A stretch of 64,000 nt of DNA from Homoserinimonas sp. (GCA_023957835.1 JAMLGP010000001.1:1605575-1669574), one strand, 5' to 3'; shown: positions 19,926 through 30,487, counted from the stretch's first letter. The notes: generated by a model not told the origin, from the letters alone. Program-made: numbers and translations.

Positions 19926-20499
19926 ACGACGGAGTTGAAGCAGACGGTGACGGCGAAGGAGTCGGAGTAACCAAAGGCGACGGCGAAGGAGAAGGTGAAG
20001 GCGACGGCGGGTCCGGCGGATTTGGCGGGGGAACGCTTGCACCGTACTTGGCGAAGTTTTCAACTGCCCAGGTTGTCCCGTTCGCCTCTATGAAAGCGAT
20101 GCCTATGTCTGTGTAGTCACCGAGGATGTTGGCCCGGTGGCCAGAAGAATTCATCCAACCGTTGTGAACCGCAGTCGGAGAGCCAAAGCCTTGAGCAACA
20201 TTCTCTGCGGCTCTGCTCCAGCCTCCCGGAATCTGACTGGAATAGTTCGGATTGTGGGTCATTGCCCCGTTTGCCGCCATTTGATTCGCCCAGGCAAGTG
20301 CGACTGCGTTCATCGCTGAATTCAGTTTCAGCGGGCCACGTCCGTTTGCCGCTCGATCCTTGTTCACCAGAGCAAGAATCGTGCTCTCCCCATAAGCCTG
20401 AGCTGGAGCTGCTATTCCAAGCACCCCGATGGCTGAAACGAGCACAGTAGTCACTGCGAACGCAAACGATCGCAGTGAGAGCCCCCCGGCCTTCCCCAT
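19732..20499 (-). CDS. Secreted CAP/SCP-domain protein (C-terminus apparently frameshifted)
   Basis: The 255-residue frame starts with a signal peptide (cleavage after AQA at residue 35). A CAP domain follows (about 36-155), with ILALVNKDRAANG, the AENVAQGFG motif and the SSGHRANILGDY signature. After that comes a Pro/Ser repeat linker (PSPSPSPSP, about 160-200). From about residue 203 composition changes abruptly to a basic, non-repetitive stretch, while the adjacent frame carries a more plausible linker and membrane anchor. The true product is therefore probably longer and surface-anchored. CAP proteins are often extracellular; the role here is unknown. No Shine-Dalgarno: TAGCAT six bases before the ATG suggests a leaderless mRNA. 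Confidence 0.8.
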   Translation of the reverse strand: MGKAGGLSLRSFAFAVTTVLVSAIGVLGIAAPAQAYGESTILALVNKDRAANGRGPLKLNSAMNAVALAWANQMAANGAMTHNPNYSSQIPGGWSRAAENVAQGFGSPTAVHNGWMNSSGHRANILGDYTDIGIAFIEANGTTWAVENFAKYGASVPPPNPPDPPSPSPSPSPSPLVTPTPSPSPSASTPSSPPGSNPQRLKIQSRAALEASPILPLPLIRLLLRMIPVPIRKMGPPQKHPRQNRLRVAQARTRK

Positions 20500-20505
20500 G
20501 AAGAA

Positions 20506-20534
20506 ATGCTAATTATTTGGCGGGCTATTGTCGA
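20506..20534 (-). promoter_or_regulatory. Promoter of the CAP-domain gene
   Basis: TCGACA (-35, 20529-20534), a 17-base spacer and TAGCAT (-10, 20506-20511), which ends six bases before the ATG. This is the best-formed leaderless promoter in the window. Confidence 0.6.
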
Positions 20535-20573
20535 CAACTATTTACTCGTCGGGAGCAGACCCGACCTGAGCCA

Positions 20574-22301
20574 CTATTTGGAAACCGAGATGTCCGGTGC
20601 CTCGAGCCGGGCTCGATCGGCGGATGCGTCATCCGGCTGCTCCTGGCTCGTGCGCTCGGCGGTGACCCGCTTCAAATAGAACTGGATCTCCTGCTCGACT
20701 CGAGCCTTGTCCCAGCCGAGTTCCGCGCCCATGAGCCGTGCCGCTACCGGAGCGGCCGAGACTCCACGGTCCCAGGCCTCAATCGAGATTCGGGTGCGGC
20801 GAGCCAGAACATCATCCAGATGGAGCGCCCCCTCATGGGTGCAGGCGTAGACAACCTCCGCCTCGAGATAGTCGTCCGCTCCGGGCAGCGGATTGTTCAG
20901 TTCGGGTCGATCCCGCATGAGGTCGAGCAGCTCGTCGGTAAGAGTTCCGTACCGGTTGAGCAGGTGCTCAATCCGCACCTTGTGGACTCCGAAAGCCCTC
21001 GCGATTTTGGAGCGCTTGTTCCAGGCGGCCCGATAACCCTCGGCGCCGAGCAGGGCCACGTCCTCGGTGATGCTCGCCGGCGCCGCACCGTCGAGGGCGG
21101 CCACCGCCTCGTCAATCGCGTCCTTCGCCATGACTCGATAGGTGGTCCATTTGCCTCCGGCGATGACAACGAGGCCAGGCACGCTGTGGGCGACGATGTG
21201 CTCTCTCGAGAGCTTTGAGGTCTCATCGCTCTCGCCGGCAAGCAGCGGGCGTAGACCGGCGTAGACGCCTTCGACATCTTCCCGAGTCAGGGGCAGATTT
21301 ATGACCTTGTTCACGTGCTCGAGCAGATAGTCGATGTCCGCCGCGGTGGCTGCCGGGTGGGCCTTGTCGAGATTCCAGTCGGTATCGGTAGTGCCGATGA
21401 GCCAGTGCCGCCCCCACGGGATTACAAAGAGCACGCTCTTCTCGGTTCGAAGCAGCAGTCCGACCTTTGACTGGAAGCGGTCCCGCGGAACAACGAGGTG
21501 GATGCCCTTTGAGGCGCGCACCTTGAACTGGCCGCGCTCGCCGACCATGGCCTGGGTGTCGTCCGTCCAGACTCCGGTCGCGTTCACGACCTGGCGCGCC
21601 TTGATTTCGAAGAACTCGCCGGTTAGCAGGTCGTGGGCGCGAACACCGACTACCCGCTCGCCGACCTTCAGGAATCCCTCGACTCGCACTCTGCTTGCCA
21701 CGTGAGCTCCGTAGAAGGATGCCGTGCGGGCGAGACTTGCCACATAGCGGGCGTCATCGACCTGGGCGTCGTAATAGGTAATGCCGCCGACGAGTGCGTC
21801 CTGGCGCAGGCTCGGCATGAGCCGGTGCACCTGCCTCTTGCTCAGGTGCCTGTGGTGCGGAACTCCCGGCGGCCTGCCTCCCGTGTAGCTGAACAGATCG
21901 TAGAGCAGCATTCCAGCGCCGATGTAGAGCCGCTCGAAGATCGGCTTCTTGAGCGGATAGAGAAACCTGACCGGCTTGACCAAGTGCGGCGCGATTCGCT
22001 GCAGCAGCAGGCCGCGCTCGATCAGGGCCTCCCTCACGAGCCGAAAGTTCAATTGCTCGAGATACCGGATGCCGCCATGAACGAGTTTGGACGAGCGGCT
22101 TGAGGTGCCGCTGGCGAAGTCGCGCGCTTCAACCAGGCCGACTCGAAGCCCTCTGGTCACGGCATCCATTGCACTGCCGGTGCCGACAATCCCGCCGCCG
22201 ATTACGAGAATGTCGAGTTCCTTGTTCTTGAGCGCTTCGATCGCGGCGGCGCGCTCTTCCGGTCCGAGTTTGGATGACCTGCTGACTGACTGGTTCTGCA
22301 C
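20574..22301 (-). CDS. glpD: FAD-dependent glycerol-3-phosphate dehydrogenase/oxidase
   Basis: Oxidises sn-glycerol 3-phosphate to dihydroxyacetone phosphate at the membrane. The 575-residue protein has the dinucleotide-binding motif DILVIGGGIVGTGSAMDAVTRG near residue 30, then EARDFASGTSSRSSKLVHGGIRYLEQ, which is diagnostic for GlpD (FAD binding and substrate pocket). The C-terminal DAO_C domain includes VAIAGGKWTTYRVMA-like sequence and a helical end. The GTG start has AAGGAG six bases upstream. It follows guaB3 by three bases and may be co-transcribed with it. It links to the phosphodiesterase at 14-15 kb by substrate. Confidence 0.96.
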   Translation of the reverse strand: MQNQSVSRSSKLGPEERAAAIEALKNKELDILVIGGGIVGTGSAMDAVTRGLRVGLVEARDFASGTSSRSSKLVHGGIRYLEQLNFRLVREALIERGLLLQRIAPHLVKPVRFLYPLKKPIFERLYIGAGMLLYDLFSYTGGRPPGVPHHRHLSKRQVHRLMPSLRQDALVGGITYYDAQVDDARYVASLARTASFYGAHVASRVRVEGFLKVGERVVGVRAHDLLTGEFFEIKARQVVNATGVWTDDTQAMVGERGQFKVRASKGIHLVVPRDRFQSKVGLLLRTEKSVLFVIPWGRHWLIGTTDTDWNLDKAHPAATAADIDYLLEHVNKVINLPLTREDVEGVYAGLRPLLAGESDETSKLSREHIVAHSVPGLVVIAGGKWTTYRVMAKDAIDEAVAALDGAAPASITEDVALLGAEGYRAAWNKRSKIARAFGVHKVRIEHLLNRYGTLTDELLDLMRDRPELNNPLPGADDYLEAEVVYACTHEGALHLDDVLARRTRISIEAWDRGVSAAPVAARLMGAELGWDKARVEQEIQFYLKRVTAERTSQEQPDDASADRARLEAPDISVSK

Positions 22302-22304
22302 CGC

Positions 22305-23423
22305 TTACTCCTTGTACGAAGCCAGTACGACTTCGACCCGCTGGAACTCCTTGAGGTCGAGGTAACCGGTGGTGGCCATTGCCTTACGCAGGGCACCAAT
22401 CAGGTTGACGGTGCCGTCTGCAACCGAGGAAGGTCCGAAAAGAACTTGCTCCATCGGGGCAACTGTTCCTACCTGAACCCGGTGCCCCCTCGGCAATTGC
22501 GGGTGATGGGCTTCCGCTCCCCAGTGCGCGCCGCCGCCTGGAGCATCAGTCGCCCGAGCGAGGGCACTTCCGAGCATTACCGCATCGGCACCGACCGAGA
22601 TCGCCTTGACGATATCGCCCGAAGTCCCGAGCCCGCCGTCTGCAATCACGTGCACGTAGCGTCCGCCCGATTCGTCGAGGTAGTCCCGGCGGGCTCCGGC
22701 AACATCCGCTACCGCCGTGGCCATCGGAGCGTGAATTCCGAGATTCACTCTCGTAGTCGAGGCGGCTCCACCGCCGAAGCCCACCAGCACTCCGGCGGCT
22801 CCGGTGCGCATGAGGTGCAGGGCAGGGGTGTATCCGGCCGCGCCGCCGACGATCACCGGAACATCCAGTTCGTAAATGAACTTCTTGAGGTTGAGCGGCT
22901 CCTGATCCTTCGACACGTGCTCCGCGCTCACGGTACTTCCGCGGATGACGAAAATATCGACCCCGGCGTCAACAACGGTCTTGTAAAGCTCCTGGGTTCG
23001 CTGCGGGGAGAGCGCACCGGCAACGGTAACTCCGGCTGCCCGGATTTCGGCAAGCCTCGAAGTTACGAGTTCAGGCTTGATCGGCTCGGCGTAAATCTTC
23101 TGCATTCGAGCGGTGGCCTCTGAATCGGGCAACTCTCTGATCTCAGCGAGGAGCGGCTTCGGGTCTTCGTATCTGGTCCAAAGCCCTTCGAGGTTGAGCA
23201 CTCCGAGGCCGCCAAGTCGGCCAACCAGAATCGCTGTCTCCGGCGAAACGACCGAATCCATCGGCGCGGCGAGCACCGGAATCTCGAATTGGTAGGCGTC
23301 AATGGTCCAGCTCACTGAAACGTCTTCCGGATTGCGGGTTCGCCTGTTCGGAACCACCGCTATGTCGTCGAATGCAAAAACACGACGACCGCGCTTTGCC
23401 CGGCCGATCTCGATATCACTCAC
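22305..23423 (-). CDS. guaB3: GuaB3 family IMP dehydrogenase-related protein
   Basis: A 372-residue TIM-barrel protein of the actinobacterial GuaB3 type, shorter than IMP dehydrogenase because the CBS pair is absent. It starts with IGRAKRGRRVFAFDDIAVVPNRRTR, keeps LAAPMDSVVSPE and GGLGVLNLEG, and the phosphate-binding VIADGGLGTSGDIVKA. Where GuaB has the catalytic Cys loop GPGSICTTR, this protein reads GFGGGAASTTR, so the nucleophile is missing. Classic IMP dehydrogenase activity is not expected; a GMP reductase-like or regulatory role has been proposed for related proteins. GTG start with TAGGCT six bases before it suggests a leaderless mRNA. Confidence 0.9.
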   Translation of the reverse strand: MSDIEIGRAKRGRRVFAFDDIAVVPNRRTRNPEDVSVSWTIDAYQFEIPVLAAPMDSVVSPETAILVGRLGGLGVLNLEGLWTRYEDPKPLLAEIRELPDSEATARMQKIYAEPIKPELVTSRLAEIRAAGVTVAGALSPQRTQELYKTVVDAGVDIFVIRGSTVSAEHVSKDQEPLNLKKFIYELDVPVIVGGAAGYTPALHLMRTGAAGVLVGFGGGAASTTRVNLGIHAPMATAVADVAGARRDYLDESGGRYVHVIADGGLGTSGDIVKAISVGADAVMLGSALARATDAPGGGAHWGAEAHHPQLPRGHRVQVGTVAPMEQVLFGPSSVADGTVNLIGALRKAMATTGYLDLKEFQRVEVVLASYKE

Positions 23424-23429
23424 GAGTTA

Positions 23430-23435
23430 AGCCTA
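23430..23435 (-). promoter_or_regulatory. Leaderless-type -10 box of guaB3
   Basis: TAGGCT ends six bases before the GTG start codon of guaB3. Confidence 0.45.
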
Positions 23436-23507
23436 GCTATCCGAACTCCTTCGGCTCCTAACCTTCTGCTCGTACCCTCTGCGTCTGGAAAGTGGCAGGC
23501 TGTGAGT

Positions 23508-24656
23508 ATGGCCGTAAATTCTGACCCAATTGAGACCCTCCGAGCCAGATCGAGCATGAAGTGGCGAGCCTTTCCAGAGGATGTACTTCCGCTGTTCGTG
23601 GCAGAAACCGACTTTCCTCTCGCTCCGGCAATTTCGAGCACTCTCGCGCTCGCGGTAAAGAACTCGGACACCGGTTACGCTCCGCCGAACTCCGACCTGC
23701 CCGCCGCCTTTGCGAGCTTTGCCGGTTCCCGCTGGGGCTGGGAGGTCGATACTTCACAAGTTTGGACGACAACGGATGTCGGAATGGCAATCGTGGAAAC
23801 CCTCCGCCGTCTGACCCGGCCAGGTGAGGGCGTAATCATCAACACTCCCGTCTACTTTCCGTTCTTCGATCTCGTGGAGGAGTCCGGGGCGAAAGTGGTC
23901 GAAGTGCCGCTCGCCGGCGGAATCACCGAAGGCTGGTCGCTGGACTTGGACGGCATGGAAGCCGCATTCAAGAACGGTGCGAAAGCGTACCTGCTTTGCA
24001 ATCCTCACAATCCGGTCGGTCGGGTTCACTCCGCCGAAGAACTCGCGGCCGTCGCTGAACTCGCCGAGAAGTATTCCGCAATCGTCGTGAGCGATGAAAT
24101 CCACGGCCCGCTGACCTACCCGGATTCCAAATTCACTCCTTTTCTCTCCGTCTCCGACGCCGCAAGGCGAGTCGGAGTTTGCGTAACCGCTGCGAGCAAA
24201 GCCTGGAACCTCGCGGGCCTAAAGTGCGCCCTAATGGTCACTGCCGACGAGCGCCTCGAGAAGATCGTCGGCACGATGCCGATGGAGGTCTACTGGCGCA
24301 CCGGACTGCTCGGGCTCAAGGCGAGCATCGCCGGCTATCGCGATGGCGGAGACTGGCTCGATGGAATCATCGAGAGCCTCGATGCAAATCGCAGGCTGCT
24401 GGCCGAGTTGCTCACCGCCCAGCTCCCGGCTGTCAAGTATCGGATGCCGGACGCCACCTACCTCGCCTGGCTCGACTTCCGAGAACTCGACTGGGGTCCC
24501 GACCCCGCGGTTTACGCTCTCGAGCAAGCCAGGGTCGCACTCAGCAACGGGCCGCCGTTTGGAAAGCAGGGAACGGGATTCGCGCGGTTGAACCTCGCCT
24601 GCAGCCCGGACATCCTGCGCGAAGCAGTCGATCGGCTCGCGAAAGCCGCCGGTTAG
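23508..24656 (+). CDS. PatB/MalY-type PLP-dependent aminotransferase or C-S lyase
   Basis: Fold-type I PLP enzyme of about 382 residues. The sequence follows the MalY/PatB cystathionine beta-lyase branch: MKWRAFPEDVLPLFVAETDFPLAP at the N-terminus, TGYAPPNSDL, CNPHNPVGRVHSAEEL, SDEIHGPLTYP and the PLP lysine in TAASKAWNLAGLKCA near residue 230. Members cleave C-S bonds of cystathionine or cysteine conjugates; the precise substrate is not deducible. ATG is preferred over a GTG two codons upstream because GCAGG is eight bases before it. It converges on the ABC-F gene with a seven-base gap and no room for a terminator. Confidence 0.88.
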   Translation: MAVNSDPIETLRARSSMKWRAFPEDVLPLFVAETDFPLAPAISSTLALAVKNSDTGYAPPNSDLPAAFASFAGSRWGWEVDTSQVWTTTDVGMAIVETLRRLTRPGEGVIINTPVYFPFFDLVEESGAKVVEVPLAGGITEGWSLDLDGMEAAFKNGAKAYLLCNPHNPVGRVHSAEELAAVAELAEKYSAIVVSDEIHGPLTYPDSKFTPFLSVSDAARRVGVCVTAASKAWNLAGLKCALMVTADERLEKIVGTMPMEVYWRTGLLGLKASIAGYRDGGDWLDGIIESLDANRRLLAELLTAQLPAVKYRMPDATYLAWLDFRELDWGPDPAVYALEQARVALSNGPPFGKQGTGFARLNLACSPDILREAVDRLAKAAG

Positions 24657-24663
24657 TTCCGGC

Positions 24664-26352
24664 TCAGCGGTTGCGAACCACCCTCGATTCGTCCCAGACC
24701 GGCTCGGTCGACTCGTAAACTCGGCCATCGGATCCGAAGACTAGAAAGCGCGAGCACGACCGTGCAAACCAGCGATCGTGGGTCACCGCCATGACGGTCC
24801 CTTCAAATCGCTCGAGCGCAGACTGCAGCGCCTCCGCCGACACCAGGTCCAGATTGTCCGTCGGCTCATCAAGCAGCAACAAAGTCACGCCGGTGGCTTC
24901 AAGCAGGAGTATCTGAAATCTGGCCTGCTGCCCTCCTGACAAAGTTCCGAAATCCTGTTCGGCTGCTCCTGCTAGTCCGTATCGATCCAGGATCCTCGAA
25001 GCAGCTTCTCTCGGCATTCCGTCCCGATCCTCGTTTCCGCGATGCAGGATCTCAAGCAGGGTCCTGCCCAGCAATTGCGGATGCTCGTGCATTTGAGCAA
25101 ACCAGCCCGGCACAACTCGCGCGCCAAGCTTCGCGACACCACGATGTTCTACCGGAGCCAGCGACGCCCCAACCGAGGTCAGGTGGCCGGAGCTAGGATC
25201 CGGATCTGATCCGCCCTGCGCGAGGAGCCTAAGGAAGTGTGACTTTCCAGAACCGTTCGAACCGAGGATCGCAACCCGATCGCCGAACCAGACCTCAAGA
25301 TCGAACGGGGACATGAGCCCCACGAGCTCTAGCTTCTCGCAAACCAGAACCTTCTTGCCGGTTCGATCACCACCGAGTCGCATCTGGATCTTCTGCTCTA
25401 CCGGGCGCTCGAGCGGAGGGCCGGCTTCCTCGAACTTTCGGAGTCTGGTGAGCGCCGCCTGATACCTGGAAGCGAATTCATCACTCGCGGTTGCCTTAGC
25501 CTTCATCGCCTGGACGAGCGCTTTCAACTTCGAGTGCTGTTCGTCCCAGCGTCGGCGCAACTCATCGAGGCGCTCCATTCTCGCCGCCCTCGCCTCGTGG
25601 TAGTTGGAGAAGTTTCCACCGTGGGTCCAGGCAGTTGCTCCGGCGGGGCCCAGTTCGAGCGTGATGATTCGATCCGCTGCGCTAGCCAGCAGTTCCCGAT
25701 CGTGGCTGACCAGCAATACGGTCTTGCGAGTGCTCTTCAGCGTTTCTTCGAGCCAGCGCTTGGCGGGGACATCCAGATAGTTGTCCGGCTCGTCGAGAAC
25801 CAGAACCTCATCGGTCCCCCGAAAGAGCGCTTCGAGAGCCAGCCTCTTCTGCTCGCCGCCCGAGAGCGAGCGGACTTCTCGCGCCCGCACGGCTTCGAAG
25901 GGGGAACCCAAAGCGGCCATTATGCACTGATCCCAGACCGTCTCGAACTCGTAGCCTCCCGCCTCGGCATATTCGCTGATTGCGGTCGCGAATTTGAGTT
26001 GGGAGTCGAGTTCATCTCTTGCCTGAATCGCGAGTTCGGCGCGCTTCAAAGCCAGGGCGGCCTGCCTGATTCTGGCCGGAGCGACCGAAATCAGCAGGTC
26101 GTGGACGGTTGAGGAATCACGAATGTGACCGACGAACTGCTCCATGACTCCGAGGGTCCCGCCGAGGGAAATCGCACCCGATTCTGCCGCGGTCTCTCCG
26201 CGAATGATGCGAAGCAGGGTCGACTTGCCCGCCCCATTAGCTCCAATCAGCGCGCTGACGGTTCCTTCGCCGACTCGAAAGCTCACCTCGTCGAGGAGGG
26301 GCCTGCCATCGGGAAGGGTGAGCGACACCCCGTTGACATCAATGAATCCCAT
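24664..26352 (-). CDS. ABC-F family ATPase
   Basis: Soluble 562-residue protein with two ABC ATPase domains and no membrane helices, as in the ABC-F group that acts on the ribosome (translation factors or antibiotic protection). First domain: GANGAGKSTLLRII near residue 38, LSGGEQKRLALEAL near 165 and LVLDEPDNYLD. A charged linker with RRWDEQHSKLKALVQAMK lies near 270. Second domain: GSNGSGKSHFLRLL near 365, LSGGQQARFQILLLEA and LLLLDEPTDNLD. The second Walker A has Ser-His where Ser-Thr is usual, which is tolerated in this group. The first Walker B region reads PDNYLD, typical of a subset of actinobacterial ABC-F proteins. Confidence 0.92.
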   Translation of the reverse strand: MGFIDVNGVSLTLPDGRPLLDEVSFRVGEGTVSALIGANGAGKSTLLRIIRGETAAESGAISLGGTLGVMEQFVGHIRDSSTVHDLLISVAPARIRQAALALKRAELAIQARDELDSQLKFATAISEYAEAGGYEFETVWDQCIMAALGSPFEAVRAREVRSLSGGEQKRLALEALFRGTDEVLVLDEPDNYLDVPAKRWLEETLKSTRKTVLLVSHDRELLASAADRIITLELGPAGATAWTHGGNFSNYHEARAARMERLDELRRRWDEQHSKLKALVQAMKAKATASDEFASRYQAALTRLRKFEEAGPPLERPVEQKIQMRLGGDRTGKKVLVCEKLELVGLMSPFDLEVWFGDRVAILGSNGSGKSHFLRLLAQGGSDPDPSSGHLTSVGASLAPVEHRGVAKLGARVVPGWFAQMHEHPQLLGRTLLEILHRGNEDRDGMPREAASRILDRYGLAGAAEQDFGTLSGGQQARFQILLLEATGVTLLLLDEPTDNLDLVSAEALQSALERFEGTVMAVTHDRWFARSCSRFLVFGSDGRVYESTEPVWDESRVVRNR

Positions 26353-26374
26353 CGGGCTTCCGTTTCTTGCTTTC

Positions 26375-26401
26375 CTGATCCCCTATTCAGGTGGGGATCA
26401 G
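26375..26401. terminator. Hairpin downstream of guaB
   Basis: CTGATCCCC and GGGGATCAG form a perfect nine-base-pair stem with a nine-base loop, between the guaB stop and the ABC-F start. No T tract follows, so termination may be partial. Confidence 0.5.
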
Positions 26402-26425
26402 AATGTGTCTGAATCGGCGCGAAGC

Positions 26426-27943
<1,518 letters not shown>

Positions 27944-28070
27944 TTATTGAGGTTCTCCTGGGACCGAAGGCGACTTTGATTCCGGTGTTTAATCGTATCC
28001 TCCCCGCAATCCGGAGTGCTCAATTCGCCCGGATACGGCAACGATGTGGCACAAACAGCCAAGCATGCGC

Positions 28071-28076
28071 CATAAT
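28071..28076 (+). promoter_or_regulatory. Possible -10 box of the liv operon
   Basis: CATAAT with a weak TGGCAC hexamer 18 bases upstream lies 79 bases before the GTG used for livH. It would exclude the longer upstream start. The rest of the 226-base divergent region (27929-28154) shows no other clear element. Confidence 0.3.
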
Positions 28077-28154
28077 CGGCAAGTACTGTCAACGTCGACG
28101 GCAACCAGATTACGAAGACCCCAAGTCTCAAAACTGGTCCGTCTTGGAGGTCTT

Positions 28155-29501
28155 GTGGTCACAGCTCAAGGATTTTGGTCGCTCATAAAGCGACCCGCCC
28201 TGCTTCTATTTGCAATGCTTGTCGCTTCCCTCGCTCTTGCATCATTAGCCATTTCTCCGGCTCATGCAGACGAGACAAACACCGACAAATACGACTACAT
28301 CTTCAGCGGAAACGTCAAGTACAACGACGAGCCGCTTGAAGGAGTCCAGCTCCTGGTCGACGGAAACGGCTATTCGGCCGAAGTCGTCACAGACGAAAAG
28401 GGGCACTGGGAAGTCGGCGTACCCGAAAAAGCGAAGTACAACATAACCCTCGTGGAGAGCACTCTCCCGAAGGGAGTCATCGTCGCGCCGGATGAAGAAG
28501 GCCGGATCACGATCAGCGAGAAGGGCGCAACCGTCGAGGCCGAATTCGGTCTTACAAAAGACAAGTCGGTGAACTTTTTTCTCGGTGAAGGAGTCCGAAA
28601 AGTAACACCGTTCATAGATCGGCTAATGGGCAGCATTATGAACGGACTGAACTTCGGTCTCATGCTCGCTCTCGCCTCGATCGGCCTTTCGCTCATTTAC
28701 GGAACTACCGGAATCGCGATCTTCTCCCACGCTGAAATGGTCACCCTCGGTGCGGTTGGAGCATTCTTCTTCAGCGTCTTCCTCGGCTGGCCGATCTGGA
28801 TCGGTATTCCGCTCGCGTTGATACTTTCGGCCGCCGCCGGTTACACCCAGGACATGGCAATATGGAGGCCGCTGCGAAAACGCGGGCTCAGTATCGTGCA
28901 GCTAATGATCGTGAGCATTGGATTCTCGCTCGCGCTGCGCTATCTGTTCCAGTTCTTCATTGGCGGCGGCACCACGCTGTTGCCAACTAACCCGGATACG
29001 ACCTCGAAGCTCAACATTCTGGGGCCGATTCACCTGTCGATCGTCGACATGGTGAGCATGGCGATCTCGATCGTCGTCCTGGCAGCAGTTGCATTCTGGC
29101 TCCTCTACACGAGAACCGGGAAGGCAACTCGAGCGATCAACGACAACGAGTCGCTGTCTGCCGCCTCGGGAATCGATGTCGACAAGGTGGTCAGGCTGGT
29201 CTGGGTCCTCGGCTCGGTGCTCGCGGGGCTTTCCGGCGTGCTCTGGGCGTACTTCAGACCAGGAATCAAGTGGGACATGGGCTGGCAATTGCTGCTGCTC
29301 ATCTTCGCCGCGGTAGTTCTGGGTGGACTCGGAACCGCCTTCGGCGCCCTCGTCGGATCGATCATTATCGGCCTGTTGGTCGAGCTCACTCCACTTTGGT
29401 TGAGTGCGGACATCAAGTACGTAGGGGCGCTAGTGGTGCTGATTGTGGTTCTGCTGTTCCGACCGCAAGGTTTGCTAGGTAAGAAAGAGAGGGTAGGATA
29501 A
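28155..29501 (+). CDS. livH: Branched-chain amino acid-type ABC transporter permease LivH with N-terminal extracellular domain
   Basis: From the GTG used here (GGAGG four bases upstream) the product has 448 residues. A cleavable signal peptide ends at AHA (38). Residues ~45-130 form a carboxypeptidase-regulatory/transthyretin-like beta module (SGNVKYNDEPLEGVQLLVD and VTDEKGHWEVGVP). The LivH permease follows from about 135 with MNGLNFGLMLALASIGLSLIYG, AIFSHAEMVTLGA, the coupling segment RAINDNESLSAASGID and the RPQGLLG end. LivH proteins are normally about 290-310 residues with no such domain. An upstream start at 28044 would bury the signal peptide, so it is disfavoured. First gene of livHMGF. 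Confidence 0.9.
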   Translation: MVTAQGFWSLIKRPALLLFAMLVASLALASLAISPAHADETNTDKYDYIFSGNVKYNDEPLEGVQLLVDGNGYSAEVVTDEKGHWEVGVPEKAKYNITLVESTLPKGVIVAPDEEGRITISEKGATVEAEFGLTKDKSVNFFLGEGVRKVTPFIDRLMGSIMNGLNFGLMLALASIGLSLIYGTTGIAIFSHAEMVTLGAVGAFFFSVFLGWPIWIGIPLALILSAAAGYTQDMAIWRPLRKRGLSIVQLMIVSIGFSLALRYLFQFFIGGGTTLLPTNPDTTSKLNILGPIHLSIVDMVSMAISIVVLAAVAFWLLYTRTGKATRAINDNESLSAASGIDVDKVVRLVWVLGSVLAGLSGVLWAYFRPGIKWDMGWQLLLLIFAAVVLGGLGTAFGALVGSIIIGLLVELTPLWLSADIKYVGALVVLIVVLLFRPQGLLGKKERVG

Positions 29502-30487
29502 TGGATTTCCTCGGAATACTCAGCCAGACGGCTTCATGGATTCTGCGACCGGAAACCATTGCCTACGCGCTCGCCACAATGGGCCTCGCGGTGCACTTCG
29601 GTTACGGCGGTCTGCTCAACTTCGGCCAGGCCGGCTTCATGCTCATCGGTGGTTACGGCTATGCGATCAGCATTCTTTCGCTCGGCTGGCCGTGGTGGGC
29701 AGGAATCCTGGTTGGAATCGGCGCATCGATAATCTTCGCCTTCATCCTCGGTCTTCCGACCCTGCGGTTGCGCGCAGACTATCTGGCAATTGCAACTATC
29801 GCTCTTGCGGAGGCGCTGCGGCTAATTGTCCAGTCAACAATGCTGGATGACGTAACCAACTCTGCGGATGGGCTCGGCGGTTACCACGAGGGTTTCCGCT
29901 CGGCCAACCCGTTCCCTCCTGGAACTTACGGATTTGGCCCATGGACCTATAACGAAGCCGAGCTTTGGATTCGGGTGTTCGGCCTGATTCTGCTCGGACT
30001 CGCAATTTGGGGAGTCTGGGCGCTAATGCGCAGTCCCTGGGGACGAGTGCTTCGCGGCATCCGCGAAGACGAGGATGCGGTTCGCGCGCTAGGCAAGAAC
30101 GTCTTTGCCTACAAGATGCAGTCGCTCATCATCGGCGGAATTCTCGGAACCCTCGGTGGAGTGGTGCTCGTGCTTCCGTCAGCCGTGGTGCCGCAGGTTT
30201 ACCTGCCGTCGCTAACGTTCTTCCTTTGGACGATCCTCCTGCTCGGTGGTGCAGCCACCATCTGGGGACCGGTGCTTGGAACCGTGATCTTCTGGATCGT
30301 CTACTCGTTCCTCGGGCTGTTCCTTCCGGAAATGGTCAACGCAGGCTGGATTCCGGGAGTCACGCCTTCCCAAATGGGAGTAGTTCGATTCATCCTCGTG
30401 GGCGTCGCTTTGATGCTCATAGTCATATTCCGCCCGCAAGGCATACTCGGCGACAAGAGGGAGCTGTCATTCAATGCCCGCAAGTAG
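29501..30487 (+). CDS. livM: Branched-chain amino acid-type ABC transporter permease LivM
   Basis: Second permease subunit, 328 residues and eight to nine helices. Typical features are LAVHFGYGGLLNFGQAGFMLIGGYGYA, the conserved LRADYLAIATIALAEALR, the EAA-like coupling loop RGIREDEDAVRALGKNVFAYK and the C-terminal RPQGILGDKRE. It would pair with LivH in the inner face of the importer. Its ATG overlaps the livH stop by one base (TAATG), so translation is coupled. Substrate class (branched-chain amino acids, urea or amides) cannot be decided from permease sequence alone. Confidence 0.94.
   Translation: MDFLGILSQTASWILRPETIAYALATMGLAVHFGYGGLLNFGQAGFMLIGGYGYAISILSLGWPWWAGILVGIGASIIFAFILGLPTLRLRADYLAIATIALAEALRLIVQSTMLDDVTNSADGLGGYHEGFRSANPFPPGTYGFGPWTYNEAELWIRVFGLILLGLAIWGVWALMRSPWGRVLRGIREDEDAVRALGKNVFAYKMQSLIIGGILGTLGGVVLVLPSAVVPQVYLPSLTFFLWTILLLGGAATIWGPVLGTVIFWIVYSFLGLFLPEMVNAGWIPGVTPSQMGVVRFILVGVALMLIVIFRPQGILGDKRELSFNARK

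Noticed and set aside
19732..20499. LPXTG sortase substrate
   Set aside because: The out-of-frame anchor has a membrane helix and basic end, but no LPXTG-type motif before the helix (it reads SGGRDGEFTS).
28044..28154. Longer LivH start at 28044
   Set aside because: It would add 37 basic, Ser/Thr-rich residues in front of a good signal peptide, lacks a ribosome site, and the GTG at 28155 has GGAGG upstream.
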